NCBI GenBank assembly: GCA_947846985.1
Contig: CANTUZ010000001.1
Coordinates: 117,135,757-117,199,756, forward strand
Reading direction: 5' to 3'
Origin: Fratercula arctica
Lineage: Eukaryota; Chordata; Aves; Charadriiformes; Alcidae
Length of the DNA: 64,000 nt
Translations under genes and position numbers: made by a program
Part shown: positions 48,831-61,900 of the stretch, piece by piece
How positions within the stretch are numbered: position 1 is the stretch's first letter
Layout of the letters: every line of letters starts with the position of its first letter
Notes under the pieces: model-generated
The model's input: only the letters and a program-made list of their open reading frames with translations
Databases searched by the model: none
What the model was told of the DNA's origin: nothing

Positions 48831-51800
48831 GTTGTATTTGCATATCTTTGTTCATTGTCACTGTGCAAGATTTGTTCTAGTGGTCAAATAGCTTACGAGA
48901 TTCAGCATCAAAGAAAAGAATTGGCTCAAATAATATGCTATTCAAACAGGCATCCATATTCTCTAGGTAAATGTTGAAGTTTATTAATTGTTTAATATTG
49001 CCTGAGGAAATGAAGCTTTGCTTAAAACTACACGTGGAAGAAAGATCAGTGAAAGTTATTGATTCCTATCTTTTCTCCGGCATCAGATGTATTTCATCGT
49101 ATTTTAGGTATAATAATTTCAGCAAGGGCCATTCAGTGCTTATATGGAGCAGCTGGACCTGCTCTGTGCTTTTTCAGCTCCTGTGCACCAAGTGATACAA
49201 ATCAGCATGTCCTAATTTCCTTGAAAATGAAATCTAGTCATGAAATTGGTTCTCATTTATACTAGAGCAGCTTCCTGCTTATATGCCTGATCTAGGCTTA
49301 TTTTACGTGCTTTAATGCCTGCATGTCCCCTGGTAGAGATAACTGGGTAGATTTTGTGCAAACACATTCACTGTTGATATTCAAGATTAGCTCTAGAGCT
49401 GTCATCTTCAAAGAAAGAGAGGCTAAACTGATTTTCAGTCATTCTAGTCCTGCTTATCACTGAACAATGCACTGATAGTGCTTCGATGTCATTAGTCATA
49501 CGCACATGCTTAATATTTTGCTGCCTCAGCAACCTTGTTACATTAAAATAACCACCCTGATTTTGCATTTCATCTGCCAAAAAGGACAGTTGTGTACCAA
49601 AAAAATTAGATACAAGGAAAACCATAAGAGCTAGTACCAAAGGAGCAAGACAGGCATTGTTTTGTGAATAAATAAATGAATAAAAAGATAACTCCTACTC
49701 AGGCTCTGGTTTTGTCCCACCTTCTTTTCCTGACCACAGTCCTGCAGCGGCAGTTCAGAGCTGAGTGACCTTGGCTCCTGTAATTTTAGACAGCTTAACA
49801 CCTGACACATCTACGCAAAAGTGCCAACAAGATGGAAATACTGTTGTCCTATCACTGGAAATCAAAAGGAATGTCTACAAAAAACTCCAACCTACCTACA
49901 AAACCTTAACAAGGTTTACTGTTCATGTTTTTAAAAAAACGCTTCCTATCCACAAAATGACTGCCCCGGTTGTTACACTGGGCATAGCCTTTTGCTGTAA
50001 GGGTAGTTACGTTTCAATAGGAATACGTGAATCATCAGCTAAATCATAAACTGGTTTCAAGTAAGGGAGCTAGAATATGGCTTCTTATAGACACTTAAAT
50101 CAATCAAGTGGTTGCAAATTGACACACCTGTATGTAACTCAGGACTTAATTTTGTTGTTTTTTTAAAAAAAGTTTGAGGGGCTTTTTTGAGGAATTTGTA
50201 GCATCTCAGCAAATTAAGTGTGTGGAAAAAACACAAGTCACAAGAAACCAGTATCGTGGAACATCGGTTTGCAGAGCCACAGATCTCCCCCCACCCTCCC
50301 CCATCATTCAGGATGAGGACCATAGGAAATGCGACAACATATAAAGCAAAAAACATACACCACATGGGTGCATGGATTTTGGGAAAGTCAGACATGCAAA
50401 AATACCTTGATAAGTACTGTTTGCATAATTAATGTTTTCATACACAAACGTTAACGTAAAAGCATTCCATGCAGCAATCTGTACCAGAAGATTTTCTACC
50501 TCTCGATTTTGGAAGCACCACAAAGGCTTGGTCCACCTTGGTGCGCTGGCTTCTATCCAGCCTAGCTGAGCACTCGGGGGAGGGACACACGCACAAAAAA
50601 AACCCATCAGGAACAATGCTAACCAAAAAAAAAAAAAAAACCACCCACAAAACAGCACACACACCAAAAACCACAAGCCATTTTGGTCCAGTAGATGTTT
50701 TCACCTCCTTTCCTCTCTTCCACTCTACACCCCTCCAAACACATAAACATCTCTTTCAAAAAAACGCAGCTCGCTTTTTAGCCTCACTTGGCAGTTTTAC
50801 ATCATCCAGCACGGCAACAGTTGGCTCAGCAGTCAGGGCTGTGTCCCCCCGCTCCCCAAGGCCAGCTTTACAAGTGCACGTATTTGGATGGGCACGGCTG
50901 CACGTAAACTGGAGCTCAAGCAAGGACTTCAAGTTGCCCTGGAGTATCTGCCATTAGAAGAGTAACTGAAGACACTAAAAGTACAAGACTCTAGTTTGTG
51001 ATGCCAGACCTGCTACAGAGGGAGTCTCTTGCTCACCTTTCCTCATGAGCAAAATAGCTCCTTGGAGCACTTCTAAAAATCTTGCTTTGCTTTTGCAAGC
51101 CTTAACAGTTCCATGCAAAGTAGCGGTTAGCGGTGCTTTGTTTCTTAATGCTCATTAAGAAGCTGGGTTTCCCTTCCCTCTCATTCCCCAGTGGAGAGAT
51201 AAATAAAGACCGACACAGCAATACACAACTCTGCAGTTACAAAAAGCCATACAATTGGCTTTTCTAGATACAGGACCAGAATCAGCCTCATTCTTCTCTG
51301 ATCTGGCCAAGGTTCCTCTGCTGAGGGCCCACCACAGCGCTAGTGGGAAAGCACGTGCTGACAGGGATGCTGACACCCAGTGTGAGTAAACAAAGAGGTG
51401 GTGAGGGCCACAGGACTGGAGAACAATATTTTTAGAACTTACTGGTGGTTTTATTCATATCATAAATAAGATACTAATTTATTAAAGGTAAGATCTTAAT
51501 TAATAGGATGCAAGATGACCACTTGAAGACACGTACTATTACATCTGAATTTTTGCAAGTTTAGCATAGCGCAGCAGGTACAGAATAAAAACGGCTCTAC
51601 TTTAAACAAACCCCAAGAAAGAACAGTTCGTGTATAAAACAGTCAATATTTCTAATTGCCATTCAGCAGTAGCTTACCTTTCCAGGAAAGGGTTTTCCCC
51701 TCTTCAGTTTCTAGTATGATTCCCATCAACCAAAACTCTATTTAAAAAAAAAAAAAAAAAAAAAAGAGAGAGAGAGAGAGAAGAAAAAGAAGGTGTCTTT

Positions 51801-54004
51801 AGAGCAAGCCTTACTCTTTTCTAGCCTATCACAGAGTGCATGATCATTCCCACCAGCTGGTCACAGACTCCTGCTAATGCAGCCCATTGAAAAGCAATCT
51901 TCTCTCCTAAAGCTGGGTGGAAGCCAGCCTTTTGCTTAAAGGTTTTCTTCTGGAACAGAAGGTCACATTGATTTAACAAACTTGCTTGCCTGGAACAGGC
52001 AAACCCCATCGCCTTGTAATTCATGATTTTGTATCACCACACTGGGCAATAGAGGTGTTCATTCAGCAAGCTGCGCAGATGAACGGGAGTTTGTGCCTCG
52101 GTGAAGGCTGATACACGCTCTCACAGTCTTTCAGAGGATTCATAAGCAGTTCATTGGCAGCTTCACAAAATCCTCATCGTGAAGTCATTACTCTGCATTT
52201 GCTGTCTTCCACAGATGTGAACCGGGATGACATCAGGATCTGCCCCAAACCGTTCCTTCCATCCACTGGGGTGGGCCAAACCCCCCAGTCCTTGGGGTGC
52301 TCCACCCTGTACGGGAAACGAGATTAGTCTGGGTCAAACCGTCAAGAGAGAGACTGGTGTCCTCTCTTCACAAGCGAAGGCTGCTTTTTATAGGCACTTA
52401 GCTTTTCAGACAGAGATAAATGAACAATGTTTCCAGGCATGATCCATATAAAAAAAAGATTTTTCTCTTTAAATAAATGATGGATAAGAAAAAATATTTC
52501 AAGTAAGATGAGCACAGTTACTCTCGGTCTTTTTAAAGCCAGATGAGCCTTGCGTTATTATTTTCCAAACTTTATTTACACAGGGAAGGCTTTAAAGAAG
52601 TAACCTGACAAAACATTAGAAATACAGGCTGAACTTCTTTTCAAACAAGCAGACAGAATGTAATTACAATAATTTGGGGCCAGATATGCTGGTAAGTTCT
52701 TTACATGTCACTTAAAAGCCTGACCATTGATTTAAGTGATGTGAATATTCTTTTCATATTTTGCTCCTGCAGAAAATAAAATGTTGGGGTTTTTTTACCA
52801 CTGTCATAAAGCAGGTAACTGAAGTGGTCAATCACTCTCTCACCTGTTTGCGCTCTGTAGCAACTTTTCATCTCAACTGGCTTTGGACTTTTATCAAAAG
52901 GTGAAGATACCAGGACTCCCAGGTTCCCCACCATTAACAATATTAGCAGTTGATACATTTAGCATTTCCTTGCTCTGTTTTAGGTGTCAATTATGTCATT
53001 AGCCAAAGCTGGTGAAGCAGAGCTGTGACCTGTGATCTCAAGGGCTGCAAATGTAGTTTAGCTCATCTCCGAGAAAGCAAGAACAAGCTTTGCCAATATT
53101 TCAAACATTCGGCTACTGCCAGAAGCCTGAAGAAACTGTCACTAACCAAGGATGAAATTGATTTAGTCAGTCTTACCTTACAGCCTGTTGTAGGCCTTGA
53201 TATTAAAAAACCACCCTCCACCCCTGAAAAAAACCCATCAGTGAAACTTTAAAAGTGGACATTAATTCCTCAGGAATCTGCACAATGAATATTAAACAGA
53301 CCCTTGAAGCACTTTGTGCGTTTGCCGTGAATCAATTGGTTTTTCTTCATTAAGTACACTGATTTTTCTGCTGCTAATGCTGGGTTTATCTCTAGACTTG
53401 CTGAGAGTGTTTGTGTAGGCAGATGGCAAAACAATACACGAAGGAATGATCTCCAAGGGCACGAAGGGACATTAGGCATCTACCTACCGTCGGAAGTCAA
53501 CCACTCCACTACCCTTCATGCCTCTGAAAATCTGTCTTGTTGCACAGACAGAAGAGCCTGACCTACACAGTGTCTCAAAGCCAAAACTTAAATCGTGTGC
53601 TATTCTTTGCCAGAACAAAGGTCTACCTGGGTACAAATACAGAGGTTTATATTTGCAGTCAGAAGAGAAATGCAATAGGTTCAAACAAAATTAAAAGACA
53701 TTTGTGACAGTACTGCACAATTTTAACCTGGCCCTGCTAAATATGATGTATATAGAGAGTGAGAAAGTAATTTTCCAGAAAATCCAGAAATCTGATGACT
53801 TCCCATGTCTGTTGTACACTGCACTATACAAATGCATAGCGTAATACATTTTTAAGTATTAAGTGTTGCACATAAGCCATGTTTGGTTTATGCAGCAATG
53901 CCAAGTTTAAACTTCTGCTAGAAAATGTCTGTCCAGACTTTCAGTTCATAGCGACAAAGAAAGTTGCAATGACACTAATACCTTTCGCAAATTGCAGCTA
54001 GATT
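48831..54004. other. Intergenic region, no gene recognised
   Basis: AT-rich DNA with an A run at 50624-50640 and an A-then-AG simple repeat at 51744-51790. Open frames up to 162 codons overlap on both strands and match nothing I recognise. Confidence 0.6.
51744..51790. repeat. Poly-A followed by (AG)n
   Basis: About 22 A then about nine AG units, trailing into A-rich sequence. Confidence 0.9.
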
Positions 54005-54306
54005 TCATAGAATCATAGAATGTGTTGGGTTGGAAGAGACCTTTAAAGGTCATCTGGTCCACCCCCCCTGCAGTAAGCAGGGACATCTTCAACTAGATCA
54101 GGTTGCTCAGAGCCTCATCAAGCCTGGCCTTGAATGTCTCTGAGGATGAGGCCTCCACCAGCTCTCTGGGCAACCTGTCCCAGTGTCTCACCACCCTCAT
54201 TGTAAAGAACTTCTTCCTAATGTCTAATCTAAACCTGCCCTGCTCTAGTTTAAAACCATTGCCCCTCGTCCTATCGCTACATGCCCTTGCAAACAGTTCC
54301 TCCCCA
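54005..54306 (-). mobile_element. CR1 LINE 3' fragment, minus orientation
   Basis: Begins CATAGAATCATAGAATG, the reverse complement of the CR1 3' terminus, then GGTTGGAAGAGACCTTTAAA, and runs back through GCAACCTGTCCCAGTGTCTC. It ends near 54306. It is the only CR1 copy in this window inserted on the minus strand. Confidence 0.94.
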
Positions 54307-57300
54307 AAATATTTACATGGTATTTATACACCAATGCCCCAGTGAGAGTGTTGGGGACTCCAGTGTGCTAGCAAAATTCATCTCCGTGCCTGTTCCAACA
54401 GAGTTTGAAAGTCCAGTCACTTGGCATGGCTATGTCCGAGCCTCGGAGGAGAGCTAGCTGGCCGTCATTCAGTCCTCCTAGGAGAAAGGAGGTGCTGGCT
54501 GGCCGCGTGAGGCAAGAAGAGGGGAGAGAGCAGACGGTACCTGTCTGGTTCTTTGGGGCTTGTGTTCAACTGCTGTTAGGAAGGCCTGCTGTCTAGAGGT
54601 ACCATTGGATGCTCAACTGTTGCGTAGTGCAGAGTGCAGAGGACATGTAGCCTATGGATGATACATCTACACTACAGGAAGCAATGATACATTACAATAA
54701 CCCGTTTTGCTTTAAACAAGCTGTATTTGACTCCAGCATGGAGCACGGTGCAAGCCCATTTGCTTTGTGTCATAAGGGGGAGAGAAGGCCCGGGTAGCAC
54801 TGCAGCTCTTCTGGCTACCTGTCCGTCAGCTCCACAGACACTACAATGTTTATGGGTTGATTTGCAAATATACTTACAGCAATTCGGTGTGTGGTCATAT
54901 TATCTACAAGGATCCATCTGCTCAAAGGCTTCGGCTTTGTGCTGCTGGTCACAAGGTTGACTTTTCACTGGAGTACCATGCCAATTTTATTACCTTGTCT
55001 TATAGGGCAAAAAAACAGTCCTGTCCCCCAACCCTTTTATTTTACCTTTATAGCATGAAAAAGTTTCTCCAAACACTGTCCTGAAGACAAACTCCCTATT
55101 CTACGTTAGTCCCCACCTTCCACATAATAGGTTTCCCATCCATCATCCACAGCAGCGAAAGCAGGTCTGTGGATGTACTGCTACTCACCGAGTGTTCAAG
55201 TGCGAGGTCATCTGAGTACAAACGAAGCATTTTGAGGTCCCAGGGAACGTACATGTTTGACCTGCTTAGCTCAGCACTGCCATAATGGCTATGGCAGCTG
55301 CCAGGGCAGCAGCTTCCCTTGCAGCGTAATGGATACACCAGGTTCTTCCAGGCTCAGGCATTCGCTTTCTTATGACTGAGTTGGCCATATAGGAGTCTGC
55401 CTCTTACTCTGCATTTGTAAAACTTCTCATTTCTATGCCTTTTTTATTTTTTTTTTCCCTTCAATTCACGACTCTTCAAGTCTCCTTATGCTTCTAGATG
55501 AGGAAAAGTCTACCTGACCCTCCTTTTCTGATTTGTGTCACACTTACTTCCCTGCCTCTGTTGTTGATCACAAAGTGGAATTCAAAGCATCTGGTGCCAT
55601 CCAACAACATTTTAGTCTTAATACTTAGATAATATAGCTCGGCAAGCTGTACTTGCAATGTGCGAGAACTTGATCCCCTGCTGTTCCCCTGGCCGAGTCT
55701 GTGGTCTATCACAAGGGGATGTTCTGCTTCTAGGGTTACTCTGAGATGGCCTATCATTCTGAGATATAGTTTTGAAGGGAGAGGCATTACCTATCACAGA
55801 AAGCCGGAATTTTGAGCATTCTCAGGGTAGTGACAGTGCAGCCAGGCTCCTGTCTAGCGCAACAACCAGCTGTTGTTGAATTCAGGTCTGACTCTGTACC
55901 TGGATTCACATTTAGAGCTGCACTTCCATCTAGCCCATGTGCAGGGAGTTGCTGTGGCTTTGTGGACACTGGGACCTGCTTTCAGGTTCTCTGAGACTGG
56001 TTTTTGTAACTTCCGTTTCTTTGCTGAGGGGTTGTGCCCTTGTTTCAGAAAACACAGGTCTTGTCGTGACCCTTCCAAAACTCTACTATCCTGGCAAAAG
56101 GGACTCTAATGTCAACATTGTCATTAGGTACGTTCCTGAATAGCACTGCAGGGGAAAAATGTTTTCCTGCTGCTGACCCTTTGGAGCCTGGCTCTTCGTG
56201 TACTGTTGGTTAAGTGCTGGTCTTCAACAAATACCCGCAGAAAGCCAGAGGTTTGGATCCATTACTGGAAAAAATCTGTAGATGGTTAGCTGGTCATGCA
56301 AATTATGTTGTTGCTACACATATTAAATATCTAATTATCTGCTTTGGAACATTATCACTAGACCTGCCCTCTGCTTCTGCTACCTGGTGAGGGCAATGGA
56401 AGAGAATGAAACAAAATACACTGGTCCTTCCAGGAAATACACGTCTGAAGTTGATGGTCTTACAGGGATGCTGACCAGCTGTTTGTTTATTATTTCTTTG
56501 GAAATCTTTGTCTTGTTTCCAATAAAACACTTTCTGTCATAGGTTAACTCCATTTCCCTAAGACCGGGGCACTGTTTTTCATTTGTGTGCTCTGTTTCCT
56601 GGCCAAATATTGCATTACAACCAGAGAAAGCTTGCAAGAATGTAGCAGCATATTGGGGTGGAAAATAAATAAACATTCTAGGGATATTGCAAGTATTTCC
56701 AAAGCAAGCAATACGCCCTCAGCAGGGTCAGAATTCAAGTTCATCTGAAAAGGAACACAAACACATGGCGGGTTTGAGAGAGCACAAACAACATTTCTTA
56801 CACAAAGCACTCTGCATTGTGGGGCCGAGGAGCTTCTGCTTACAACATGCCAAGAGGTGATGGCCCATATTAAGATATATCTGCTACGGAGCACCTCTGT
56901 CTGCACGTATCGGCCACAGCGACATGTCCACTCAGCCACTCTGCCTTTGCCTCATTGGTCACATATGTTTAATTAAGATACTAAAACCAATGAGAAATGG
57001 ATGTTTCTCACATCGTTAACTACTGATGTGCTGTCAGCGGAGCATGTACGTGCAGAGAATCTGATCTTTTAAGGACAAAACATTGTCCCCCTCTTCCGCA
57101 AGAATTTCTGCCTTAGCTGACAAAAATCCTTTCATGTCAAACTGCATTATTTTGTATGACCTATTGCCAGTTTCTCACTCAATGCTTTGATATAAGGTGA
57201 TACATCAGATCTTACAGGAATGCTGATATCCATTATGTTTACGTAAGTTGTTAAAACCAACACAGTTACCAGGGAACACACAAGCTAGGCTTATATAAAA

Positions 57301-57539
57301 TATTTGCTAACACAGTTAGCAGCCTGGCAACATCAACTTGGAATTTGGTGGTCTTTCCATGTGCTTCTCAGCGATGACTTACATTTTGTCCCTGGGGGTC
57401 AGCTATCCATCCATTTGCTGCTCCAAAAATCAAGTTTCCAGAAATAAAGTAACTTTCTAAAGGTTATGCAAGATCTGCTGTAGAGAAAAATGCATGTGTA
57501 TGCATTGTTATCTATGAAAAACCTTTTTGATTTTCCTAC

Positions 57540-57572
<33 letters not shown>

Positions 57573-57947
57573 GTATTGCAGATGAAATCCAGAAATGTGA
57601 AAGAATTAGAAGTGGAAACTTCATGAAATTCAGCTTTGGAGGATATATTACGCTGTGTTTAAAGATGATTCTCACAGGTGGAGGGCTGGGTACCAGGTTT
57701 CCTGCATGGGCAGGGTGGGAGTCGCCCCCTGATTCCTCTCCCCAAGGCAAGATGGCTCCCTGGGCGCCTGCCTGGCTATGGAGATCTGAGGGCTCAAAGG
57801 CTTTACCAACAGTTTGTTTCCTATTAAACAGCAAGAGGAGATATTCAGTTCCTCAGCCAGGAAATTCCCAGTCATCTCCAGCTAGAGGAGACAAAAGATG
57901 AGCACGTCAGTGGGGTGAGTAGAAGCAAGATAGGGCAGAGCTTCTGG
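54307..57947. other. Intergenic region, no gene recognised
   Basis: Contains a slightly GC-richer section at about 55.5-56.1 kb with overlapping short open frames on both strands, and a 29-base T run at 57544-57572 followed by GTATTGCAG. Nothing matches a known family. Confidence 0.55.
57544..57572. repeat. 29-base poly-T run
   Basis: Uninterrupted T run. Together with the following GCAG it imitates a splice acceptor. Confidence 0.9.
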
Positions 57948-58343
57948 CTGAGAGAGCTGGGGCTGTTCAGCCAGGAGAAGAGCAGGCTCTGGGAAGACCT
58001 TATTGCGGCCTTTCAGTACATGAAGGGGGCCTACATGAAAGCTGGAGAGGGACTTTTTACAAGGGCATCTAGTGATAAGATGAGGGGTAATGGCTTCAAA
58101 CTGGAGGAGGGTAGGTTTAGACTAGATATCAGGAAGAAATTTTTTATACGGAGGGTGGTGAGGCACTAGAACAGGTTGCCCAGAGAAGCTGTGGATGCCC
58201 CATCCCTGGAAGCATTCAAGGCCAGGCTGGATGGGGCTTTGAGCAGCCTGGTCTAGTGGGAGGTGTCCCTGCCCGTGGCAGCGGGGCTGGAACTAGACGA
58301 TCTTTAAGGTCCCCTCCAACCCGACCCATTCTACGATTCTGAA
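57948..58343 (+). mobile_element. CR1 LINE 3' fragment
   Basis: From CTGAGAGAGCTGGGGCTGTT through TTTCAGTACATGAAGGGGGC to CCCATTCTACGATTCTGA. The ORF2 end is nearly open to 58169, where a TAG falls in the RHWNRL-equivalent segment. It ends directly beside the CpG-rich patch. Confidence 0.95.
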
Positions 58344-58356
58344 TAACGCGGCAGGG

Positions 58357-58615
58357 TCCCATTAAATCCGGCTCAGGCGCCCTGCAAAGGCTCGCTGCTG
58401 CGCTTTTGGAACACTTTTGTTTCCCTCCTTCCCGCGGGCTGGGAACAGGCGGGCGCACAGCGCTCCTCCACCGCGACGGCGGGGCCGCGGGAGCGCTGCC
58501 CACGGGCGCCGCGGGGTGGCGCTGCGGCACCTCCTCATCCTCCTCCTCCTCCTCCTCCTCCTGTCCCGCAGCCGCAGCCTCAGCCTCCTGCGCCGCTGCC
58601 GTCCCTTAAGCAAGA
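58357..58615. other. Small isolated CpG-rich patch with (TCC)n
   Basis: About 260 bases of GC- and CpG-rich DNA in otherwise AT-rich intergenic sequence. It contains a CTC/TCC trinucleotide repeat at 58531-58562. Open frames on both strands (Leu-, Ser- or Arg-rich) come from the repeat and the scarcity of stops. It could be an orphan CpG island, a promoter of an unseen transcript, or part of an inserted GC-rich element. Confidence 0.5.
58531..58562. repeat. (TCC)n trinucleotide repeat
   Basis: About ten CTC/TCC units with one A interruption, inside the CpG-rich patch. Confidence 0.93.
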
Positions 58616-58712
58616 AAAAGACTAGGGCAAAACGCTGGTTTCGCCTTTTTACAGAAACAGGGTCAAGCGAAACCGACTGCGTTTCATCTTCTAGAGGAAT
58701 TATAGTACAATT

Positions 58713-58822
58713 TTAAAAAAAAAAAAAAAGAAAAAAAAACCAAAAAGCCCAAAACAAACAAACAAAAAAACCCCAAACAAAACAAAACAAAAAAAACCCA
58801 AAACAAACTAAAAAACACCCCA
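58713..58822. repeat. A-rich tract
   Basis: About 110 bases of A runs interrupted by C, starting with a 15-base A run, about 100 bases after the CpG-rich patch. Confidence 0.85.
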
Positions 58823-58884
58823 AAACCAAAAGCCCATCCTGACATTTTCAGACTTGTGAAGTCCTGTAAACTCACGGTGAACAG

Positions 58885-58885
58885 G

Positions 58886-58915
<30 letters not shown>
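58885..58915. repeat. (TTTTG)n short repeat
   Basis: About five TTTTG units ending in a T run. Confidence 0.9.
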
Positions 58916-58917
<2 letters not shown>

Positions 58918-61900
58918 TTATTGGCAAATAGGATTTCTCCCCACCATTGTAAAAAGTAGGCATTTCGTTCGGATGAACATCTGAAGCGGTATTTGAAGAT
59001 TTCATGGAGTAACTCACAGCACAGTCAAATTCATGCTCGTTTCCACTACTAGTGTTATCTTTGAATTAAAGGGAATTAAGAAAGTTCTATCTCAAGAGTT
59101 TTAACAAGTACATATTATACATGAAATCAGAAAAAAAAAATAAATTGCAAATAGAGATAAGAGCAAAGAATTCATGAGTCTGGATAGCTATGGTCTTCAT
59201 AAATGAAAATGAAATATTTGAAGTGTATTAGGCAGAAACTACTTACTTTCTTTTTTCAGCTAACCCAAAACGTTTCATAGAGATGTATCAGCAGTATACT
59301 CTGTCAGTAACCTCAGATAAGCAGGGGATCCTCTCTAGTTAAAAGCCAAACTAAGGGTTTGTATCTGACTGTAAAGGAGGTTGAAAGCAGTTGCTCAAGT
59401 TATAACAAAGGCCGCAACCACTTGTCTGATCCCCTCTGGAGATGACCTAAAGTTGTATTTACAGTTATGCAGCTCCATAAGCTATTCATGACAAAAAGGG
59501 TGAGGGGGTGGGTGTTAAGGGATCAGAATTCAGTGTTTAAGATCCTGTTGTGTACAGCTGGATTCCCATCCACCATTTCTAATAAGTGTCTCCTAGACGT
59601 TCAGATAGGTCGGTCAAAGCTTTCTAGCTAGAAACAACTACCCTACTTCTGAAAGCTACGCCAAGACCCTGGCATGAAAAGTAAAACTAAACCCCAACTC
59701 CAAACAAAAGTAACAAGTCCACATACTATCATCAACAACATTCTCCACAGTCCAAATGCACTGGAATGAAATGAGCACATCTGCTTTAAGTCAACAGGCA
59801 TTTTGGGAAGTGTCTTCACATGAAGAACATCTCTAAAGTCATAGCCTTGTACCACACAGACAATAAGAGTTTTACTGCACTGTAGTCAGAGCTTTGACTG
59901 TGCTATTATTGACCAACACAGGTCTTACCTATTTACAGGTCATAGGATTGTTTATATACGTTCTGTTTATGCCACTGCTCTTGAAAAAAAGGAATGCAAA
60001 AATTTCCACATGAAATAATTTTCTGTGCAGAAGTTTCTCAGGAGGCACAAGATGGGCAGAAGGGTTTTTTTTTTTTTTCCTCAACTTTGCTTCAGTCCCC
60101 CATGCAGATGGCAGATTTTGCACCAAGGAACAGAAGAGGGAGTGCTGAAGCAAAGAGGAGATGAAGTGCACAGCTCTAGGCTTTTTCATTGCTTTCCAGA
60201 GCTCCAAAGGGACCAGGGGAAATGGGATATAAACTGACTGTTCTGACTTATGCTGGTGTTCAGGCAGGGAACAGGTGGGCCTTGTATGTCTTAACCAAAA
60301 ATATCACTTACAATAACCGTAATCCTAATTTTTCCCCTGAGTATATGGATGGGGAAAAGAGCTGAGGCCAGTCTTTCAAAACTAGCCACAGTAATACTAC
60401 AGGGAAGAGGGAACACCGGCTTTTCTCCCAGACTTACAAACCACCAAATATGTCACAGTCCCTGCATTACTTCTTCTTCTCCACTCCTTATCCCAATTGT
60501 GCGGTGCATGAATCTGATTTAGACTGGTAAGACTTCAGGCTAGAATAGAAGGTAGTCTCCTGTCAAAAGTCAAGCTATTATTAAAAAAAAAACCCCAGTA
60601 TTACCTTTCAACTGAATTTGGAACAATTATCCATACAAAAGGAATGAGGCTGGAAAACTGATCAGTTTTGCCCCATGGGTTTGGGGTTTATTTTGTTGTG
60701 ACCATCATAAGGGAAGTTTATACCCACTTGGAAATATGGGAATTGCACCCACATTTGTAGTTTCCTGGTTGTCCTAAAGCCTTTTTGAAAAGCAGCATCA
60801 GATACAGAACAGCACAGATCTCTAAAACAAGGCTGACTTAAGTGCTGAGATGCAAGAAGAGCTGACTGTTCTTTAAGTTTCTTTGGAGCTTTTGTGTGAG
60901 TTGCACATTTACAGCGTGGCCCTTGTCCCTGTTGTTGTGTTGCTTTATTCTCATCCCCTTTCCTGTCCCCGACAATTGGCTCCAACAGGGAAACTTCCTT
61001 GAGCCCTTTCATAAGCAGCATTCGCAAATGTAGTACTTTCAAGCTTTTCGGCTATAGACTTGTCCTTCTATACCGGTCTTTTTAGATTTCAGTAATATTT
61101 TGGCTCCATAAACTTGCTGGCAAACTTCCTGCTTCTGATATATTTGAAAAAAAAAAAAAAAAAAAAATTGTTAGATTTTGCACACTTGCTCCTCCTGGCC
61201 AGCTTTATTATGGCTTCACGTTTAGCTTGCCAGAAGTTTTATTATCTTTTCTATGTTCTTCATTTGGACTTCCACTTATTGAAGGTCATCTTTTTTACTT
61301 CTAATAACCTCTTTAGTTTACTTTTAGTCATACCAGCTTCCCTTCTAATCTCAGACTTCAGGAGTATTGGACCAGATTCCAAACACTCTTTCTGAAAATG
61401 CCAAAAGAAAAAGAAAAAATTACCCAACTTCTTGAAAGCTGAGAGATATTTTTTTTTTTTTTAAATTAAGTTTGAAACTGAAAAACATGCCAACCCTGTA
61501 GGAGAACATCAAGGTTCAAAGTAACTTGCTCCCTCAAAGTCATCATAGTTTTCCAGGATGAAAATAGAAGCATCTGAAGAGCTGATGGAGAATACCTTTC
61601 ATGTAGGGAACCCCAGGAGGCAGAAAGATTTAGGTATGAGATTAAGTTCTTCAATATGCAAACCATCTCCTTGCAGGTCTAAAAGGTCTAATCAGATCGT
61701 ACGACGTGATGCAAGTTCAAAGAATTTCACATGAACATGTACTGTAGTGCTTGGGAAAAAATACTGTGATGCTGAGAATGCAAGCAGCTCTGACATGAAT
61801 AAGAATAATTCTCAAAGCACATGCGTGGAGCAAAGACTGTGCCCTTAAAACAGTGTTTGAGAGGGAATGTGTGATTTAGTAAATCAGTCAAGCAGTGAGC

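Noticed and set aside
50469..50957. 162-codon plus-strand frame downstream of PROS1
   Set aside because: Passes through a poly-A tract as polylysine and overlaps minus-strand frames; no family resemblance.
57544..57901. Poly-T followed by GTATTGCAG and an open frame, resembling a splice acceptor and exon
   Set aside because: The T run is a 29-base homopolymer of retroposon or slippage type; the following frame resembles no protein and has no partner exon.
58406..58716. Leu-rich frame resembling a signal peptide in the CpG-rich patch
   Set aside because: The leucine run is the reading of a CTC repeat; other frames give poly-Ser and, on the other strand, poly-Arg.
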